Shown piece by piece: positions 16,056-27,636 of a stretch of 47,854 bases of DNA. The notes under the pieces were generated by a model that was not told the origin of the DNA, ran no database searches, and worked only from the letters and a program-made list of their open reading frames with translations. Position numbers and translations under genes: made by a program. Origin of the DNA: a bacterium (GTDB lineage: Bacteria > Ratteibacteria > UBA8468 > B48-G9 > DSTR01); the NCBI GenBank assembly GCA_029551285.1, contig JAKPFT010000082.1, forward strand, positions 1 through 47,854, read 5' to 3'. The first letter of the stretch is position 1. Every line of letters begins with the position of its first letter.

Positions 16056-18707
16056 TCAACCTGTACCTTCCCTCAAAAAGCCAATATCTTCTTCCACCTT
16101 CTCTATTTTGCTTTTCAACTCCTTTTCCTTCTCCCGTTCTGCCCGGACAATCTCTTCCGGAGCTCGGCTCAAAAACTTATCATCCCCGAGTTTCCGGCGG
16201 GTGCTGGCCAGATACTCCCGGAGTTTTTCCCGTTCCTGCTCCAGCCTCTTCCGCTCGGCCTGGAAATCAATCTCCCCTTTAAGAGAAAGGCCAAACCTGC
16301 CCAGGAGAAGATTTCTGACCACGCAATTGCCTTCCCGCACTTTTTCTTCATCCCAGGGAGAAAGTTCGGCTATTCCGGCCAGCGCAGTGATAATCTGTTC
16401 TGCTTCCCCGGGCAGTGGCTGGCCCTGATAAAAACAGCTCACTTTTTTCTTCAGCGGCAGGTTAAACCTTGTTTTCAAGTCCCTGACCACGGTTACCGCT
16501 TCCATCACTCCCTCCACCAATCTTTCCGCTTCCGGGTCGGAAATTCCGGTTGCCGCTGGCCAGCGGCTTACCACCAGCATAGTGCTTTCCGTTTCCAGAT
16601 AATTTTCCAGCCGCTGCCAGATTTTCTCAGTAACAAAAGGAATAAAGGGATGCAGACACTGCAGGCAGACCTTAAGTACCTGCAAAAGAACCGGCAGTTT
16701 CACTTCCCTGAAGGCGGTCTCGTCGTTTTCACTCAATTTAGCCATTTCAATATACCAGTCGCAGAATCTGTGCCAGAAGAATTCATAGAGCAGATTGAGC
16801 GCTTCGTTCAAACGAAACTGCTCCAGACATCTTTCCACTTCGGCCAGCCTGCGGTTCAACAGAGAAAGAATCCAGCGGTCGCTCAGCTGCCAGTTCTCCT
16901 GAACCTGCCGCCATTTCACCTTCCCCAGCCGGTGTCTTTCTGCCTGAAGGAAGATAAATCTGGAGGCATTCCAAAGTTTATTAGCAAAGTTGCGGCCCTT
17001 GACATAAAAAGAGGGTGAGAGAAAAACGTCCTGTCCGACCGAGGTCATAGAAATAAGACTGAACCGCAAACTGTCGGCTCCATAATTTTCAATGATTTCT
17101 ACCGGGTCAATAGCGTTGCCCAGAGACTTACTCATTTTCCGGCCGGTCTTGTCCCGGACAGTACCATGAATGTAAACATTTTCAAAGGGCAGCTGCCCGG
17201 TAAACTCAAGACCGGCCATCACCATGCGGGCCACCCAGAAAAAAAGAATTTCCTGCGCGGTCACCAGCGTATCGGTGGGGTAAAAAAGAGACAGGTCTCG
17301 CGTCTTTTCCGGCCAGCCGAAAACTGAAAACGGCCACAGCCACGAGGAAAACCAGGTATCAAGAACATCTTCCTCCTGTCGCAGATTACCGCTGCCGCAA
17401 TGGGCACACCGAGCCGGAGCCCGAGACTCCACGGTGGGCGGACATTCCTGGTGTTCACAGTACCACACAGGAATTCGGTGTCCCCACCAGATCTGCCGGC
17501 TGATACACCAGTCCTTGATGTTGTACAACCAGTTTAAGTAAACCTTTTTCCATCGTTCCGGATAGAAGTGGAGTTTGTTCTCTTCCGCGGCCACAATCGC
17601 CGGCCGGGCCAGAGGCGCCATCCTCACGAACCACTGCCGGGACAGATACGGTTCCACCACGGTGTCACACCGGTAACAATGACCCACCCGGTGTAGGTAG
17701 TCTTCCACTCTGACCAGAAGTTGTTTTTCCTTTAAAGCCTCAAGCAGCTGCTGGCGGCAAACAAATCGGTCCAACCCGGCCCAGCGACCGGCCGCCTCGT
17801 TCATCTTACCTTCAGGGGTCATCACAGTAATAGAGGGCAGTCCGTGTTTTTCTGCCAGGAGAAAATCACCAGCATCGTGGCTGGGCGTGACCTTGACGGC
17901 CCCGGTCCCAAAATCCCTGTCCACAGCTTCATCCGCAATCACCGGAATAATCCGTTCCACAAAAGGCAAAACCACTTTCTCCCCAACAAGACTTCGGTAC
18001 CGCTCGTCAGCCGGATGGACCGCCACGGCGGTATCACCTAACATCGTCTCCGGCCTGGTGGTGGCCACTTCAACAAAACCACCCTTCACCAGGGGATAAC
18101 GCAATATGTAAAGATAACCCTTCTCTTCCCGGTACTCCACTTCCTCATCGGCCAGAGCCGTCGTGCACCGCGGGCACCAGTGAATGATTCTCTGACCGCG
18201 ATAGATCAGGTCCTTGCGGTACAGCCGGACGAAGGCCTCCACCACTGCCCGGGAGAGCATCTCATCCATCGTGAACCGCAACCGCGACCAGTCACAGGAG
18301 GCTCCAAGACGCTTGAGTTGAAAGATAATCCGGGAACCATAAGTTTCCCTCCAGCGCCAGACCTCCTCAACAAACTTCTCTCGGCCAAGGACTTTTCGGG
18401 TGAGACCTCGTTTAGCCAGTTCCTTCTCCACCACATTCTGCGTGGCGATTCCAGCATGGTCAGTCCCCGGAACCCACAGCGCATCATACCCCGCCATCCG
18501 GCGCCACCGGATGAGCACATCCTGAATCGTGTTGTTCAGGGCGTGCCCCATATGCAAAAATCCGGTTACATTAGGCGGAGGTATCACGATCACGTAAGGT
18601 CGGCACCTTCCATCAGCCTTTGGCCGGAAGCAACCAGTTTCCTCCCAGTGCCGGTAGATTTCTTCCTCAATCTCCCGGGGCGAATATTGCGGTGGTAAAG
18701 TTTCCAT
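16056..18707 (-). CDS. valS: Valine--tRNA ligase
   Basis: An 883-residue class I aminoacyl-tRNA synthetase. The N-terminus (VIPPPNVTGFLHMGHALNNT) carries the HIGH motif as HMGH (52-55), and the KMSKS loop is present as GRKMSKSLGN (about 520-529). A zinc-ribbon-like segment (CEHQECPP ... CAHCGSG) lies in between, around residues 413-440. The anticodon-binding domain and the C-terminal coiled-coil arm (about 815-880, ERKRLEQEREKLREYL) complete the normal valS layout. The length matches the family. It starts 2 nt after the ylxP-like stop, implying coupled expression. Confidence 0.97.
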   Translation of the reverse strand: METLPPQYSPREIEEEIYRHWEETGCFRPKADGRCRPYVIVIPPPNVTGFLHMGHALNNTIQDVLIRWRRMAGYDALWVPGTDHAGIATQNVVEKELAKRGLTRKVLGREKFVEEVWRWRETYGSRIIFQLKRLGASCDWSRLRFTMDEMLSRAVVEAFVRLYRKDLIYRGQRIIHWCPRCTTALADEEVEYREEKGYLYILRYPLVKGGFVEVATTRPETMLGDTAVAVHPADERYRSLVGEKVVLPFVERIIPVIADEAVDRDFGTGAVKVTPSHDAGDFLLAEKHGLPSITVMTPEGKMNEAAGRWAGLDRFVCRQQLLEALKEKQLLVRVEDYLHRVGHCYRCDTVVEPYLSRQWFVRMAPLARPAIVAAEENKLHFYPERWKKVYLNWLYNIKDWCISRQIWWGHRIPVWYCEHQECPPTVESRAPARCAHCGSGNLRQEEDVLDTWFSSWLWPFSVFGWPEKTRDLSLFYPTDTLVTAQEILFFWVARMVMAGLEFTGQLPFENVYIHGTVRDKTGRKMSKSLGNAIDPVEIIENYGADSLRFSLISMTSVGQDVFLSPSFYVKGRNFANKLWNASRFIFLQAERHRLGKVKWRQVQENWQLSDRWILSLLNRRLAEVERCLEQFRLNEALNLLYEFFWHRFCDWYIEMAKLSENDETAFREVKLPVLLQVLKVCLQCLHPFIPFVTEKIWQRLENYLETESTMLVVSRWPAATGISDPEAERLVEGVMEAVTVVRDLKTRFNLPLKKKVSCFYQGQPLPGEAEQIITALAGIAELSPWDEEKVREGNCVVRNLLLGRFGLSLKGEIDFQAERKRLEQEREKLREYLASTRRKLGDDKFLSRAPEEIVRAEREKEKELKSKIEKVEEDIGFLREGTG

Positions 18708-18709
18708 GG

Positions 18710-19006
18710 TCAGTCAACCTCTGTTTGAAAAATTCTCTTTCGTTCCGAAGTAATAAAACAATCGCCATTTTCTTCAAAGACCTCTTTGATTTTCTGGAAA
18801 ACCGCTTCAATTTCCCCGCCACAACTATTGACCGTGGCCATCCCTAAAACTGCCCGCTGCCATTTATCCTGAAAATCTATTTCGGCCACCGCCACGTTGA
18901 ATCTCGCCCTGACTTTATTTCGCAGAGAGGTTACCACCTGCCGCTTGTCCTTAAGGGAATTACTGCCCGGAATGAAAATTTCCAGTTCCAGGGTGCCTAC
19001 AACCAT
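18710..19006 (-). CDS. DUF503 / YlxP-like protein
   Basis: A 98-residue protein of the DUF503 family, recognised by MVVGTLELEIFIPGSNSLKDKRQVV and the conserved KVRARFNVAVAE followed by ATVNSC. In many bacteria members lie in the nusA-infB-rbfA ribosome-maturation operon next to truB and nrnA. Here it lies some genes upstream of these, between larC and valS. The biochemical role is not established. No strong SD is seen; the 2-nt gap to valS and 7-nt gap from larC suggest translational coupling. Confidence 0.85.
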   Translation of the reverse strand: MVVGTLELEIFIPGSNSLKDKRQVVTSLRNKVRARFNVAVAEIDFQDKWQRAVLGMATVNSCGGEIEAVFQKIKEVFEENGDCFITSERKRIFQTEVD

Positions 19007-19013
19007 GTCTGTT

Positions 19014-20168
19014 TCAGAGGTTTTTCTTCAGTTGCTGCCGGATTAAGGCACTGACTTCTGCATAAACTTCTTTCAAAGAGATGTTATTCTGCCGGGCCAG
19101 CGTCCTGCAAACTTCATACTCCGGAGCCAGATTAACTAATCTACCCTTCAGGAAGCCAAGCTTTACCGGAACTGGCCCCCAGGAAGTTTCCACTGTTTGC
19201 ATCCTTCGCTCCAGCACCAGGCGCTTCTCCAGACGAAACCTCAGTCCCAGGGTGGTGCTTTCACTAAAAATAGTGTGCGCCACCGGTTCCAGCCTCTCCG
19301 GCGGAAAAATTACCTGAAGATTGAACACAGGACGGTTCTTCTTGGCCTGTCCGGGAAAAAGGGAAACATCAAGGGCTCCAGAGGCAAATAGCCGTTCCAT
19401 CAAAAAATCAAACAGCACTGGATTGAGGTCATCAATATTGGTTTCAATCACTCCCACTTCATCGTTACCTGTTTCCGAACTGCCCAGTAAAGCCTGAACG
19501 ACATTGGGAGAAGGCTCCAACCTCTGGCCGGCTCCGTAACCGGCTGCCTTCAGTTTCAACCTGCTGGCCTGGCCGGGCTCCGGACATAAACCGCAGAGGA
19601 TAGCCACTCCGGTAGGGGTAGCCAGTTCGTACGGACAGCCATGGACGACTGCGGGAAGACCGCGCAGCATCTCTACCGTGGCTGGCGCGGGACAGGCAAC
19701 ACCGATAGCGCTGCAACCCACCTCTTCCACTTCTAACAGGTCCAGCGCGATCACCACCGAAGCCATCTCCACCAGGGCATCTACCTGGCCAACCTGGTGA
19801 AAATGTAACTTCTCCAGGGGCTCACCATGGACAGCCGACTCAGCCCGGGCGAGAAGGTTGAAAATTTTGCTGAGCCGCTCCTTCTGTTTCTGGCTTAGTC
19901 CACTTTGCTGAATCACCGATACGATTTTCTGATAAGAATTGGTGTCTTCCCAGGTGCCGTCAGGAATTATCTCCAGGGCCGTAGCCGGCAGTTCATGGCC
20001 AAAGGTTGTTTTGCGCCTCACTTTTTTTGTCTGGAGCCGGAAACCACCCACAGGAAATTTTCTCAGTTCCCTCTCCAGTTCCACAAGGGGCAGACCAAGG
20101 TCCAGCAACGAAGCCACCAGCATATCTCCAGCACAACCATTCTGCACCTGAAAATACAGATGGTTCAT
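19014..20168 (-). CDS. larC: LarC family nickel-pincer cofactor biosynthesis protein (DUF111)
   Basis: A 384-residue protein of the LarC/DUF111 family. Landmarks are the N-terminal MNHLYFQVQNGCAGDMLVASL (family D-x-x-x-G-x-x-G-D-M type), a LHFHQVGQVDALV segment and the C-terminal VGVIETNIDDLNP. Characterised LarC is a CTP-dependent cyclometallase that inserts nickel into the pincer cofactor of lactate racemase. larB, larE and larA are absent from the window. In some bacteria larC is split by a programmed frameshift; here it is one open frame. It begins 1 nt after the yajC stop. Confidence 0.88.
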   Translation of the reverse strand: MNHLYFQVQNGCAGDMLVASLLDLGLPLVELERELRKFPVGGFRLQTKKVRRKTTFGHELPATALEIIPDGTWEDTNSYQKIVSVIQQSGLSQKQKERLSKIFNLLARAESAVHGEPLEKLHFHQVGQVDALVEMASVVIALDLLEVEEVGCSAIGVACPAPATVEMLRGLPAVVHGCPYELATPTGVAILCGLCPEPGQASRLKLKAAGYGAGQRLEPSPNVVQALLGSSETGNDEVGVIETNIDDLNPVLFDFLMERLFASGALDVSLFPGQAKKNRPVFNLQVIFPPERLEPVAHTIFSESTTLGLRFRLEKRLVLERRMQTVETSWGPVPVKLGFLKGRLVNLAPEYEVCRTLARQNNISLKEVYAEVSALIRQQLKKNL

Positions 20169-20169
20169 C

Positions 20170-20493
20170 TTATTTCCCCGAATTCTGAGGCTTCACCACC
20201 TGGGAGATGGCATTGCGCAGAAAATCAATACTAACCCCTTCCCCGACTTTAACCGTCACAATATTATCTTTGATTTTTTCTACCTGGCCTACCACGCCAC
20301 CAACGGTGACAATTTTGTCACCAACCTTCAGTTCATCCAGCATTTTTTTGTGTTCTTTCTGTTTGCGCTGCTGGGGCAGCAGTACCAGGAAGTAAAAAAC
20401 AAAGAGAATCAGAATAAACGGCAGCAACATTCCCAGCGGCGAAGGCGCCGGTACGGTCGGCGTGGTCGCCTGAGCCCAGGCCAAACTTTCCAT
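20170..20493 (-). CDS. yajC: Preprotein translocase subunit YajC
   Basis: A 107-residue protein from the ATG at 20493, preceded by AAGGGGG; longer upstream starts exist but lack support. It has one transmembrane helix (LGMLLPFILILFVFYFLVLL, about 21-40), then the YajC signature LLPQQRKQKEHKKMLDELKVGDKIVTVGG. YajC is an accessory subunit of the SecDF-YajC complex in the inner membrane. It follows tgt, the usual neighbour; secD and secF, which normally come next, are replaced by larC. Confidence 0.93.
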   Translation of the reverse strand: MESLAWAQATTPTVPAPSPLGMLLPFILILFVFYFLVLLPQQRKQKEHKKMLDELKVGDKIVTVGGVVGQVEKIKDNIVTVKVGEGVSIDFLRNAISQVVKPQNSGK

Positions 20494-20512
20494 TTTTCCC
20501 CCTTGGTAGGAT

Positions 20513-20553
20513 AATCCCTTGTGGGATTGCTTTTCACAGGGGCACATGCCCCT
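20513..20553. other. Two hairpins in the leader before yajC
   Basis: In the 153-bp spacer between tgt and yajC there are two perfect short hairpins: AATCCC-TTGT-GGGATT (20513-20528) and AGGGGC-ACAT-GCCCCT (20538-20553). The first lies about 20 nt upstream of the yajC start on the minus strand. They could slow or regulate yajC translation. No riboswitch family is recognised and no poly-T terminator follows. Confidence 0.3.
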
Positions 20554-20646
20554 CTGCCGGTCGCTGCTACTCCCTGTCACCCCCTCATCCGCATTGGAAC
20601 TATCCGGGTTCCGATGCTTAAAAAATCACCGCCGGTAAGACAGGAT

Positions 20647-22794
<2,148 letters not shown>

Positions 22795-22798
<4 letters not shown>

Positions 22799-24513
22799 GG
22801 CCTGACTTTCTTGAAAACAACTATTGTAGGATTAATATAAATCAAATCCTCCGGGAGCGCTTCCGGCTGACAGGACCAGCCCAGCAGAGAAGCCTTTTCC
22901 TGAAAAGTTTTTACTGGCTGATACCAGGCAAGAACGGTAAAGTCTCGCCAGAAAATCACCCTTTCCCGGTTCAGTTTCAGCGGATAGGGAACCAGCGGCG
23001 CCTGAAAAGATGAAAGAAGAAAGTACTCTGGTTGAAGTCTCTTAACAGACTCAATATCATATCCGGCGACCAGAACCGAAAACCGCTGCCGGTCAAAGTC
23101 AGGTAGTTGAAACTGCCACGGTTCTTCAGTGACCCCTACTCTGGCACCGGCCGGAAGATTTTCTTTCATCCAGCGTCCAGCCCTGGTGCGAACATTTTCC
23201 TGCAGAAAAAGGGAAAGGTATGCCCCACCACAGAGCGTCGTTCCTATGAGTACCAGGCAGCAAAAACCTGTGCCGACCCATTTGAGAAAACTTTTATGCG
23301 TCAACGGCAACAACCAGCCAGCCGAGCCCAGAAGAATCAGGGCAGGTACGACTGGCAGGAGATAACGAGCAAAAGTTTTAGCGAAGGAAGCGACAAAAAA
23401 GAAAAAGAAAACACTCCAGACGAATAATAAACTCAGGAATGAGCGGTTCACTTCCTCTCGGCCACCAGAACAGGCCAGCAGCAGATAACCAGCCGCCAAA
23501 AAGATAACCAGGGGCCAGCCCATTCCGGTTAGCAGGCTGACCAGGTAAAAGCCTCCCTGAAAAGCCCTGCCACTGTGCTGGCTCAGGTCAATCAAAGGCT
23601 CCGGCAGCGACAGGAAGAAATAAGGATTGGTGAAACCAAAAGCAAGGATAAAACAACCGGCCGCAACAAGCAGATTTCTGAGACGCCGTCCCGGAGAAGT
23701 TCTTTGCCAGAGGATACCCAACACGGGCAGCACCACCGTAACCAGCAGAGTGAACTTACACCCGCAGGCCAGCCCGGCACAAACCCCGGCCAGAGATACC
23801 CACTTTATAGCACCAGCGCTCAGAAAAAAGAAGGTGAACCAGAGAGTTGCCACTGTCCAGAAAAGACCCGGCACATCAACATACATATAGTGAGTATTAA
23901 GGACCATGAGTGGCGTCCACAGAAGCAGCCAGGTGGCTACCGCGGCCATTTCCTTTTTTTTCAAAAGCCGAACAGCCAGCAGATAAAAAAGCACCACCGT
24001 TGCCACCCCATAAAGGACAGTCACAGCCCGGCCGCAGAGATACAGATTGGCAAATTCTTCCGGCCGGGAGAAGGCAAATTTAAGGTCCTGACTGACGGTA
24101 ATCAGGCCGCACCGGGAAAGAAGAAAAATGACGCCACCCACCAGGTAAAGATAAGCTCCACCCACGCCAAACTGGTGGGGATGAAAATCAAATCTTTTCG
24201 GGTCCATGGTCGCCAGACTCTTCAGGATAAAATACTCGTCAGGATGGTAACTCCTGATGGGGTTATAAAGGGAGCGCGACAGTTTTTTTCCCGCCTCCTC
24301 AGGATGCGCCGCCAGATAAGCCCCCATTCCCTTCCAGGCCTGCTCCAGCTGGTACTCAGAAAGTTGCTGGAGAGTTACTTCCAGGGACTGCCGGGTGGTA
24401 AAACAGAGGGAATTTCGCTCCCGGGAAGGCAATCCCCAGCGCAGGCCAGCCGTGAAACAGAAAGTGGCTACTGCACCCATGGCCGCTATTGTGAACCAAT
24501 CATTTCTTCCCAT
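22795..24513 (-). CDS. GT39-like (PMT/ArnT-type) membrane glycosyltransferase
   Basis: A polytopic protein of about 572 residues with roughly 10 or more transmembrane helices and a hydrophilic C-terminal domain. N-terminal periplasmic loops carry acidic patches (LATMDPKRFDFHPHQFGVGG) like the lipid-sugar-binding loops of GT39/PMT_2 proteins. It probably uses a polyprenyl-phosphate sugar on the periplasmic side; acceptor unknown. I chose the ATG at 24513, which overlaps the preceding GT2 by 14 nt; a start at 24558 is also open but would overlap by 59 nt. Its stop overlaps queA by 4 nt, so the sugar cluster and the housekeeping run are probably one transcript. Confidence 0.72.
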
Positions 24514-25456
24514 GACCGCACCAGAACCCATAACAGTAAGAAAGATGTGTGCCGACAATGCCCCAGAAAAGAAGGTGGCAATACCGGCTCTTCAGAAAAA
24601 TAGCCTCAGCCCAGACGGCCATCAGGTAAACGGCAGCTCCGGAAAAAACCACCGGCCTGAGCGGTTTGAGGACGAGAGCGAGAATGAGCAGTAACAGCCC
24701 GCAGGGCACACCCAGCGGCAGACTGAAATAACATAATTTCCCAAAAAGTTCAGGGAGCGAAAGTGTTTTCAAAAGAGCGCGTTTGTCCCGGCCATAACGG
24801 AAGATTTGCTGGAAATACCTTTTGAAGATAGGTCTGCGGTGGTGGTAAACGACCACATCAGGGGAAAAGACGAGTTTCAGACCAAGATTGGCTATCTGGA
24901 AGGATAGGGAAGCGTCCTCGGCCGTGAGCAAATTCCTCACGAAACCACCGGCCCGGAGGAACGTTTCCTTCCTGACCAGAAGATTGCAACTGGGAATTTC
25001 CAGAACGTAATGCCAGGCAGTCTTCCGGTATCTCTTAGCAAACTTGCCCAGAGCCATCACCGAGGAAAGAATCACCCCGGAAAGTTGCTGTTCCACGGAG
25101 TCTTCTGGGGGCGTCAGATTGGGTCCACCCACCGCGCCAACACCCTCGCAGAAAAGATGCCTAACTCCATTCTTCAGCCAGTCTGAAGAAGGATAGGCAT
25201 CGGAATCAATGAAGGCACAAACTTCCCCCCTGGCGGCCATAACCCCACGGTTTTTCTTCTCCCCGGGCAAGACCGCAGCCGGAAACCAGCGGGTCCTGCC
25301 CCCGGCATTAATTTCTGTAACTGCTTCATCCGGCACCACTATAATCTCGTAGCCGGGATAGTCCAGACGCGCACAGGCTGCCACGCAATTTCTGGTAGCC
25401 TCATCAGCAGTGTGGGTCGGAATAATGATAGAAACCATTGGCCATCTGTTTCCCAT
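24500..25456 (-). CDS. GT2 family glycosyltransferase with C-terminal membrane helices
   Basis: A 318-residue GT-A enzyme. The start MVSIIIPTHTADEATRNC is followed by the metal-binding DSDAYPSSDW and the acceptor motif EDASLSFQI. The C-terminal 60-70 residues form about three transmembrane helices (VPCGLLLLILALVLKPL; VVFSGAAVYLMAVWA). This looks like an inner-membrane enzyme adding sugars to a lipid-linked or membrane acceptor. Donor and acceptor cannot be inferred. It is 12 nt downstream of the radical SAM gene. Confidence 0.8.
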   Translation of the reverse strand: MGNRWPMVSIIIPTHTADEATRNCVAACARLDYPGYEIIVVPDEAVTEINAGGRTRWFPAAVLPGEKKNRGVMAARGEVCAFIDSDAYPSSDWLKNGVRHLFCEGVGAVGGPNLTPPEDSVEQQLSGVILSSVMALGKFAKRYRKTAWHYVLEIPSCNLLVRKETFLRAGGFVRNLLTAEDASLSFQIANLGLKLVFSPDVVVYHHRRPIFKRYFQQIFRYGRDKRALLKTLSLPELFGKLCYFSLPLGVPCGLLLLILALVLKPLRPVVFSGAAVYLMAVWAEAIFLKSRYCHLLFWGIVGTHLSYCYGFWCGHGKK

Positions 25457-25468
25457 CGGTAGTTCCGG

Positions 25469-26902
25469 TTAAGCCAGATGACCCTTAATCAAGGAAAACA
25501 GACCCCGCCAGTACCATCTCAGATGGATGGGCCTCCGGATACGGCCGATTTTTCGCAGAATAAAATCTGGCGAAAAGTACACTTTTACCCAGGCCTGGCG
25601 GCATAACTCCACAATTTCTTCCGGTTTCAATTCTGGATGCACCAGCGTTGGCAAAGACATGTCGTATTGCTGCCAGTTGCGTCCGAAAGCCAGCCACCCT
25701 CTGGCTTCAGCCTCCTGGAACAACTCGGTGCCGGGATAGGCAATCGGAATGGAAAATTGACAGGTATCAGGCCGCAGTTTTCTGACGAACTCAACCGTCT
25801 CCATAATCTGCTGCCTCGTTTCCCAGGGAAAGCCAATCATTGCCGTGGCGTGAATAAGAATGCCTGCTTTCCGGGTTAAAGAGAAGGCCTCAACGATCTC
25901 TTCCACAGTATAACCCTTCTTTATTCTGTCCAGTGTGGTCTGGTGGACGCTTTCCACACCGTATTTAATCAGCCGACACCCGCTGGATTTCATAGTCTCA
26001 AGCATGGCCGCATCAACATTGTCCACCCGACCGTTGCATGACCATAAAATCGGTAGTTTTAAACTCCTGATTCTTTCGCACACTTCCATGACCCAGGGAC
26101 GATGACAGGTGAAAGTATCGTCATCGAAAAAAAACTCTTTGATGCCGTATCTGGCCACCAGAAACTTTATCTCGCTGGCGATATTTCCCGGACTGCGAAA
26201 TCTCACCCGACCGTGATACAGCATCTGCGGCCAGGAACAGAAGGTACAGCGGTAAGGACAACCCCGGCTTCCGGAAAGGTAAGTGAACTCATCGTAAAGC
26301 CGCCAGGCTTCGTGATAGAACCTCCAGGGGACAATCTCCCGGTCAATGAAAGGCAGATCATCCAGACGCTGGAGAAAAACCGGCTTTGGGGGAATAACAA
26401 CCTTTCCGGAATGGTCCCGGTAGGCGATGCCAGGCGGAACAGCATTTCCTTCCCTCAGGGCGGCACACAACCGTCTGATACCTTCATCATAATCGCCGCC
26501 CACAACCACAAAGTCAGTTTGAGAATTGGCCAATGTTTCTTCCGGCAAAACACTGACGTGATCTCCGCAACAGCCTACCAGAAGACCGGGTATTTTCCTT
26601 TTGAGACTTTCCACGATAGCCCAGTCCTTCTGGACGCAGGGTGTTTTGGTCTCAAAGAAAACAATGTCCGGGGAAAGACGCTGGACACGCTTGAGGTACT
26701 CCTCCAGCGATAATCGTTCCAGAATCCCGTCCAGGAAAAAAACCCGGTGTCCATCCATCTTCAACAGCGTTAGCGCTGATGCCGGAATCAGCGGGTAAAT
26801 CAACTGGGGGTCTCCCCGGTACTTGGTGAAGCGATTCTGACTTACCAGAAGATAACCCTTGCCCGGCTGGTAATGGGGAAAATAAGTAAAAAGAACCCTC
26901 AT
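25469..26902 (-). CDS. B12-binding-domain radical SAM protein
   Basis: A 477-residue protein from the ATG at 26902, which follows CAGGAG and overlaps the preceding GT2 stop as ATGA. The N-terminal part (about 35-150) resembles a cobalamin-binding Rossmann domain (LLKMDGHRVFFLDGILE). The radical SAM core has CPYRCTFC (Cys215, Cys219, Cys222) that ligates a 4Fe-4S cluster. The C-terminal region is an oxygen-independent coproporphyrinogen/Elp3-like half (LIKYGVESVHQTTLDRIKKG). Relatives carry out methylations, cyclisations or rearrangements. The substrate is unknown; the neighbouring genes suggest a lipid or sugar of the envelope. Confidence 0.82.
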   Translation of the reverse strand: MRVLFTYFPHYQPGKGYLLVSQNRFTKYRGDPQLIYPLIPASALTLLKMDGHRVFFLDGILERLSLEEYLKRVQRLSPDIVFFETKTPCVQKDWAIVESLKRKIPGLLVGCCGDHVSVLPEETLANSQTDFVVVGGDYDEGIRRLCAALREGNAVPPGIAYRDHSGKVVIPPKPVFLQRLDDLPFIDREIVPWRFYHEAWRLYDEFTYLSGSRGCPYRCTFCSWPQMLYHGRVRFRSPGNIASEIKFLVARYGIKEFFFDDDTFTCHRPWVMEVCERIRSLKLPILWSCNGRVDNVDAAMLETMKSSGCRLIKYGVESVHQTTLDRIKKGYTVEEIVEAFSLTRKAGILIHATAMIGFPWETRQQIMETVEFVRKLRPDTCQFSIPIAYPGTELFQEAEARGWLAFGRNWQQYDMSLPTLVHPELKPEEIVELCRQAWVKVYFSPDFILRKIGRIRRPIHLRWYWRGLFSLIKGHLA

Positions 26903-27636
26903 CTCATTCTCCTGATATGCATAATCTCCCGCAGCATCAACCATGGGGATTTCCAGAGTGTAACCTTACTCTCCTCTGAATTGTACCATACCACCGGCAC
27001 TTCCCGGACCTTCATTCCCAGTTTCTTGGCTCTCACCAGTATCTCCACATCAAAGGCAAACCCATCTGTCTTCAGGGCTTGAAACAATTTCTGCGCCGCC
27101 GCCTTTCGGAAGGCTTTGAAACCACACTGGGTATCCCTGAAATCGGCCAGGACCAGATGGCGCACCAGAAACGGAAAAATCCGGCCAATCTGCCGTCTCA
27201 GCCAGGGCTGGGGCAATAAAATCCTGGAATCAGCCAGTCCCCGCGAAGCAATGGCTACCTCAGCGCCGTCCATCAAGGCTTGCTCCATTTTGGAAAACTC
27301 AGTGACTGGCGTGGAAAGGTCCGCGTCAGTAAAAAGCACAATCTCGCCAACAGCACTCAGCATGCCCGTTTTGACGGCCGCACCTTTACCCCTGTTTTTC
27401 TCATGACTCAAGAGCTTAAGCCGGCCAGCCCGGTACCGGACAAAAACTTCCCGCTGCATCTTCTCCACCACCTGCCTGGTACCATCCTGACTGCCGTCGT
27501 CAACCACGATAATCTCAAAATTTCTGCCGGAACTGAAAAAGTAGTCCGCCACCGCCATCAGCGTCGGGCCAAGTCGTTTTTCCTCATTATACGCAGGAAT
27601 GACTACCGAAAGTTCAACTTTTTCCTGCTGGCTCAT
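26899..27636 (-). CDS. Dolichyl-phosphate-type GT2 glycosyltransferase
   Basis: A 245-residue soluble GT2 enzyme of the dolichyl-phosphate beta-glucosyltransferase/mannosyltransferase type. Motifs: VVIPAYNEEKRL, VVDDGSQDGT, LFTDADLSTP (the DXD-like metal site) and DTQCGFKAFR. Such enzymes load a sugar from an NDP donor onto polyprenyl phosphate, giving the donor for GT39-type membrane transferases, one of which is two genes downstream. It overlaps the methyltransferase (stop/start) and the radical SAM gene by 4 nt each. The sugar is not known. Confidence 0.82.
   Translation of the reverse strand: MSQQEKVELSVVIPAYNEEKRLGPTLMAVADYFFSSGRNFEIIVVDDGSQDGTRQVVEKMQREVFVRYRAGRLKLLSHEKNRGKGAAVKTGMLSAVGEIVLFTDADLSTPVTEFSKMEQALMDGAEVAIASRGLADSRILLPQPWLRRQIGRIFPFLVRHLVLADFRDTQCGFKAFRKAAAQKLFQALKTDGFAFDVEILVRAKKLGMKVREVPVVWYNSEESKVTLWKSPWLMLREIMHIRRMR

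Noticed and set aside
16002-17018. 338-codon open frame on the plus strand
   Set aside because: It is antisense to the highly conserved valS gene, has no SD and encodes no recognisable protein.
20494-20646. Possible tRNA or SRP RNA in the tgt-yajC spacer
   Set aside because: No T-loop consensus, no acceptor stem, and the conserved SRP tetraloop region is absent.
23575-24603. 342-codon open frame on the plus strand
   Set aside because: Antisense to the GT39-like gene; very polar, low-complexity sequence with no start signal.
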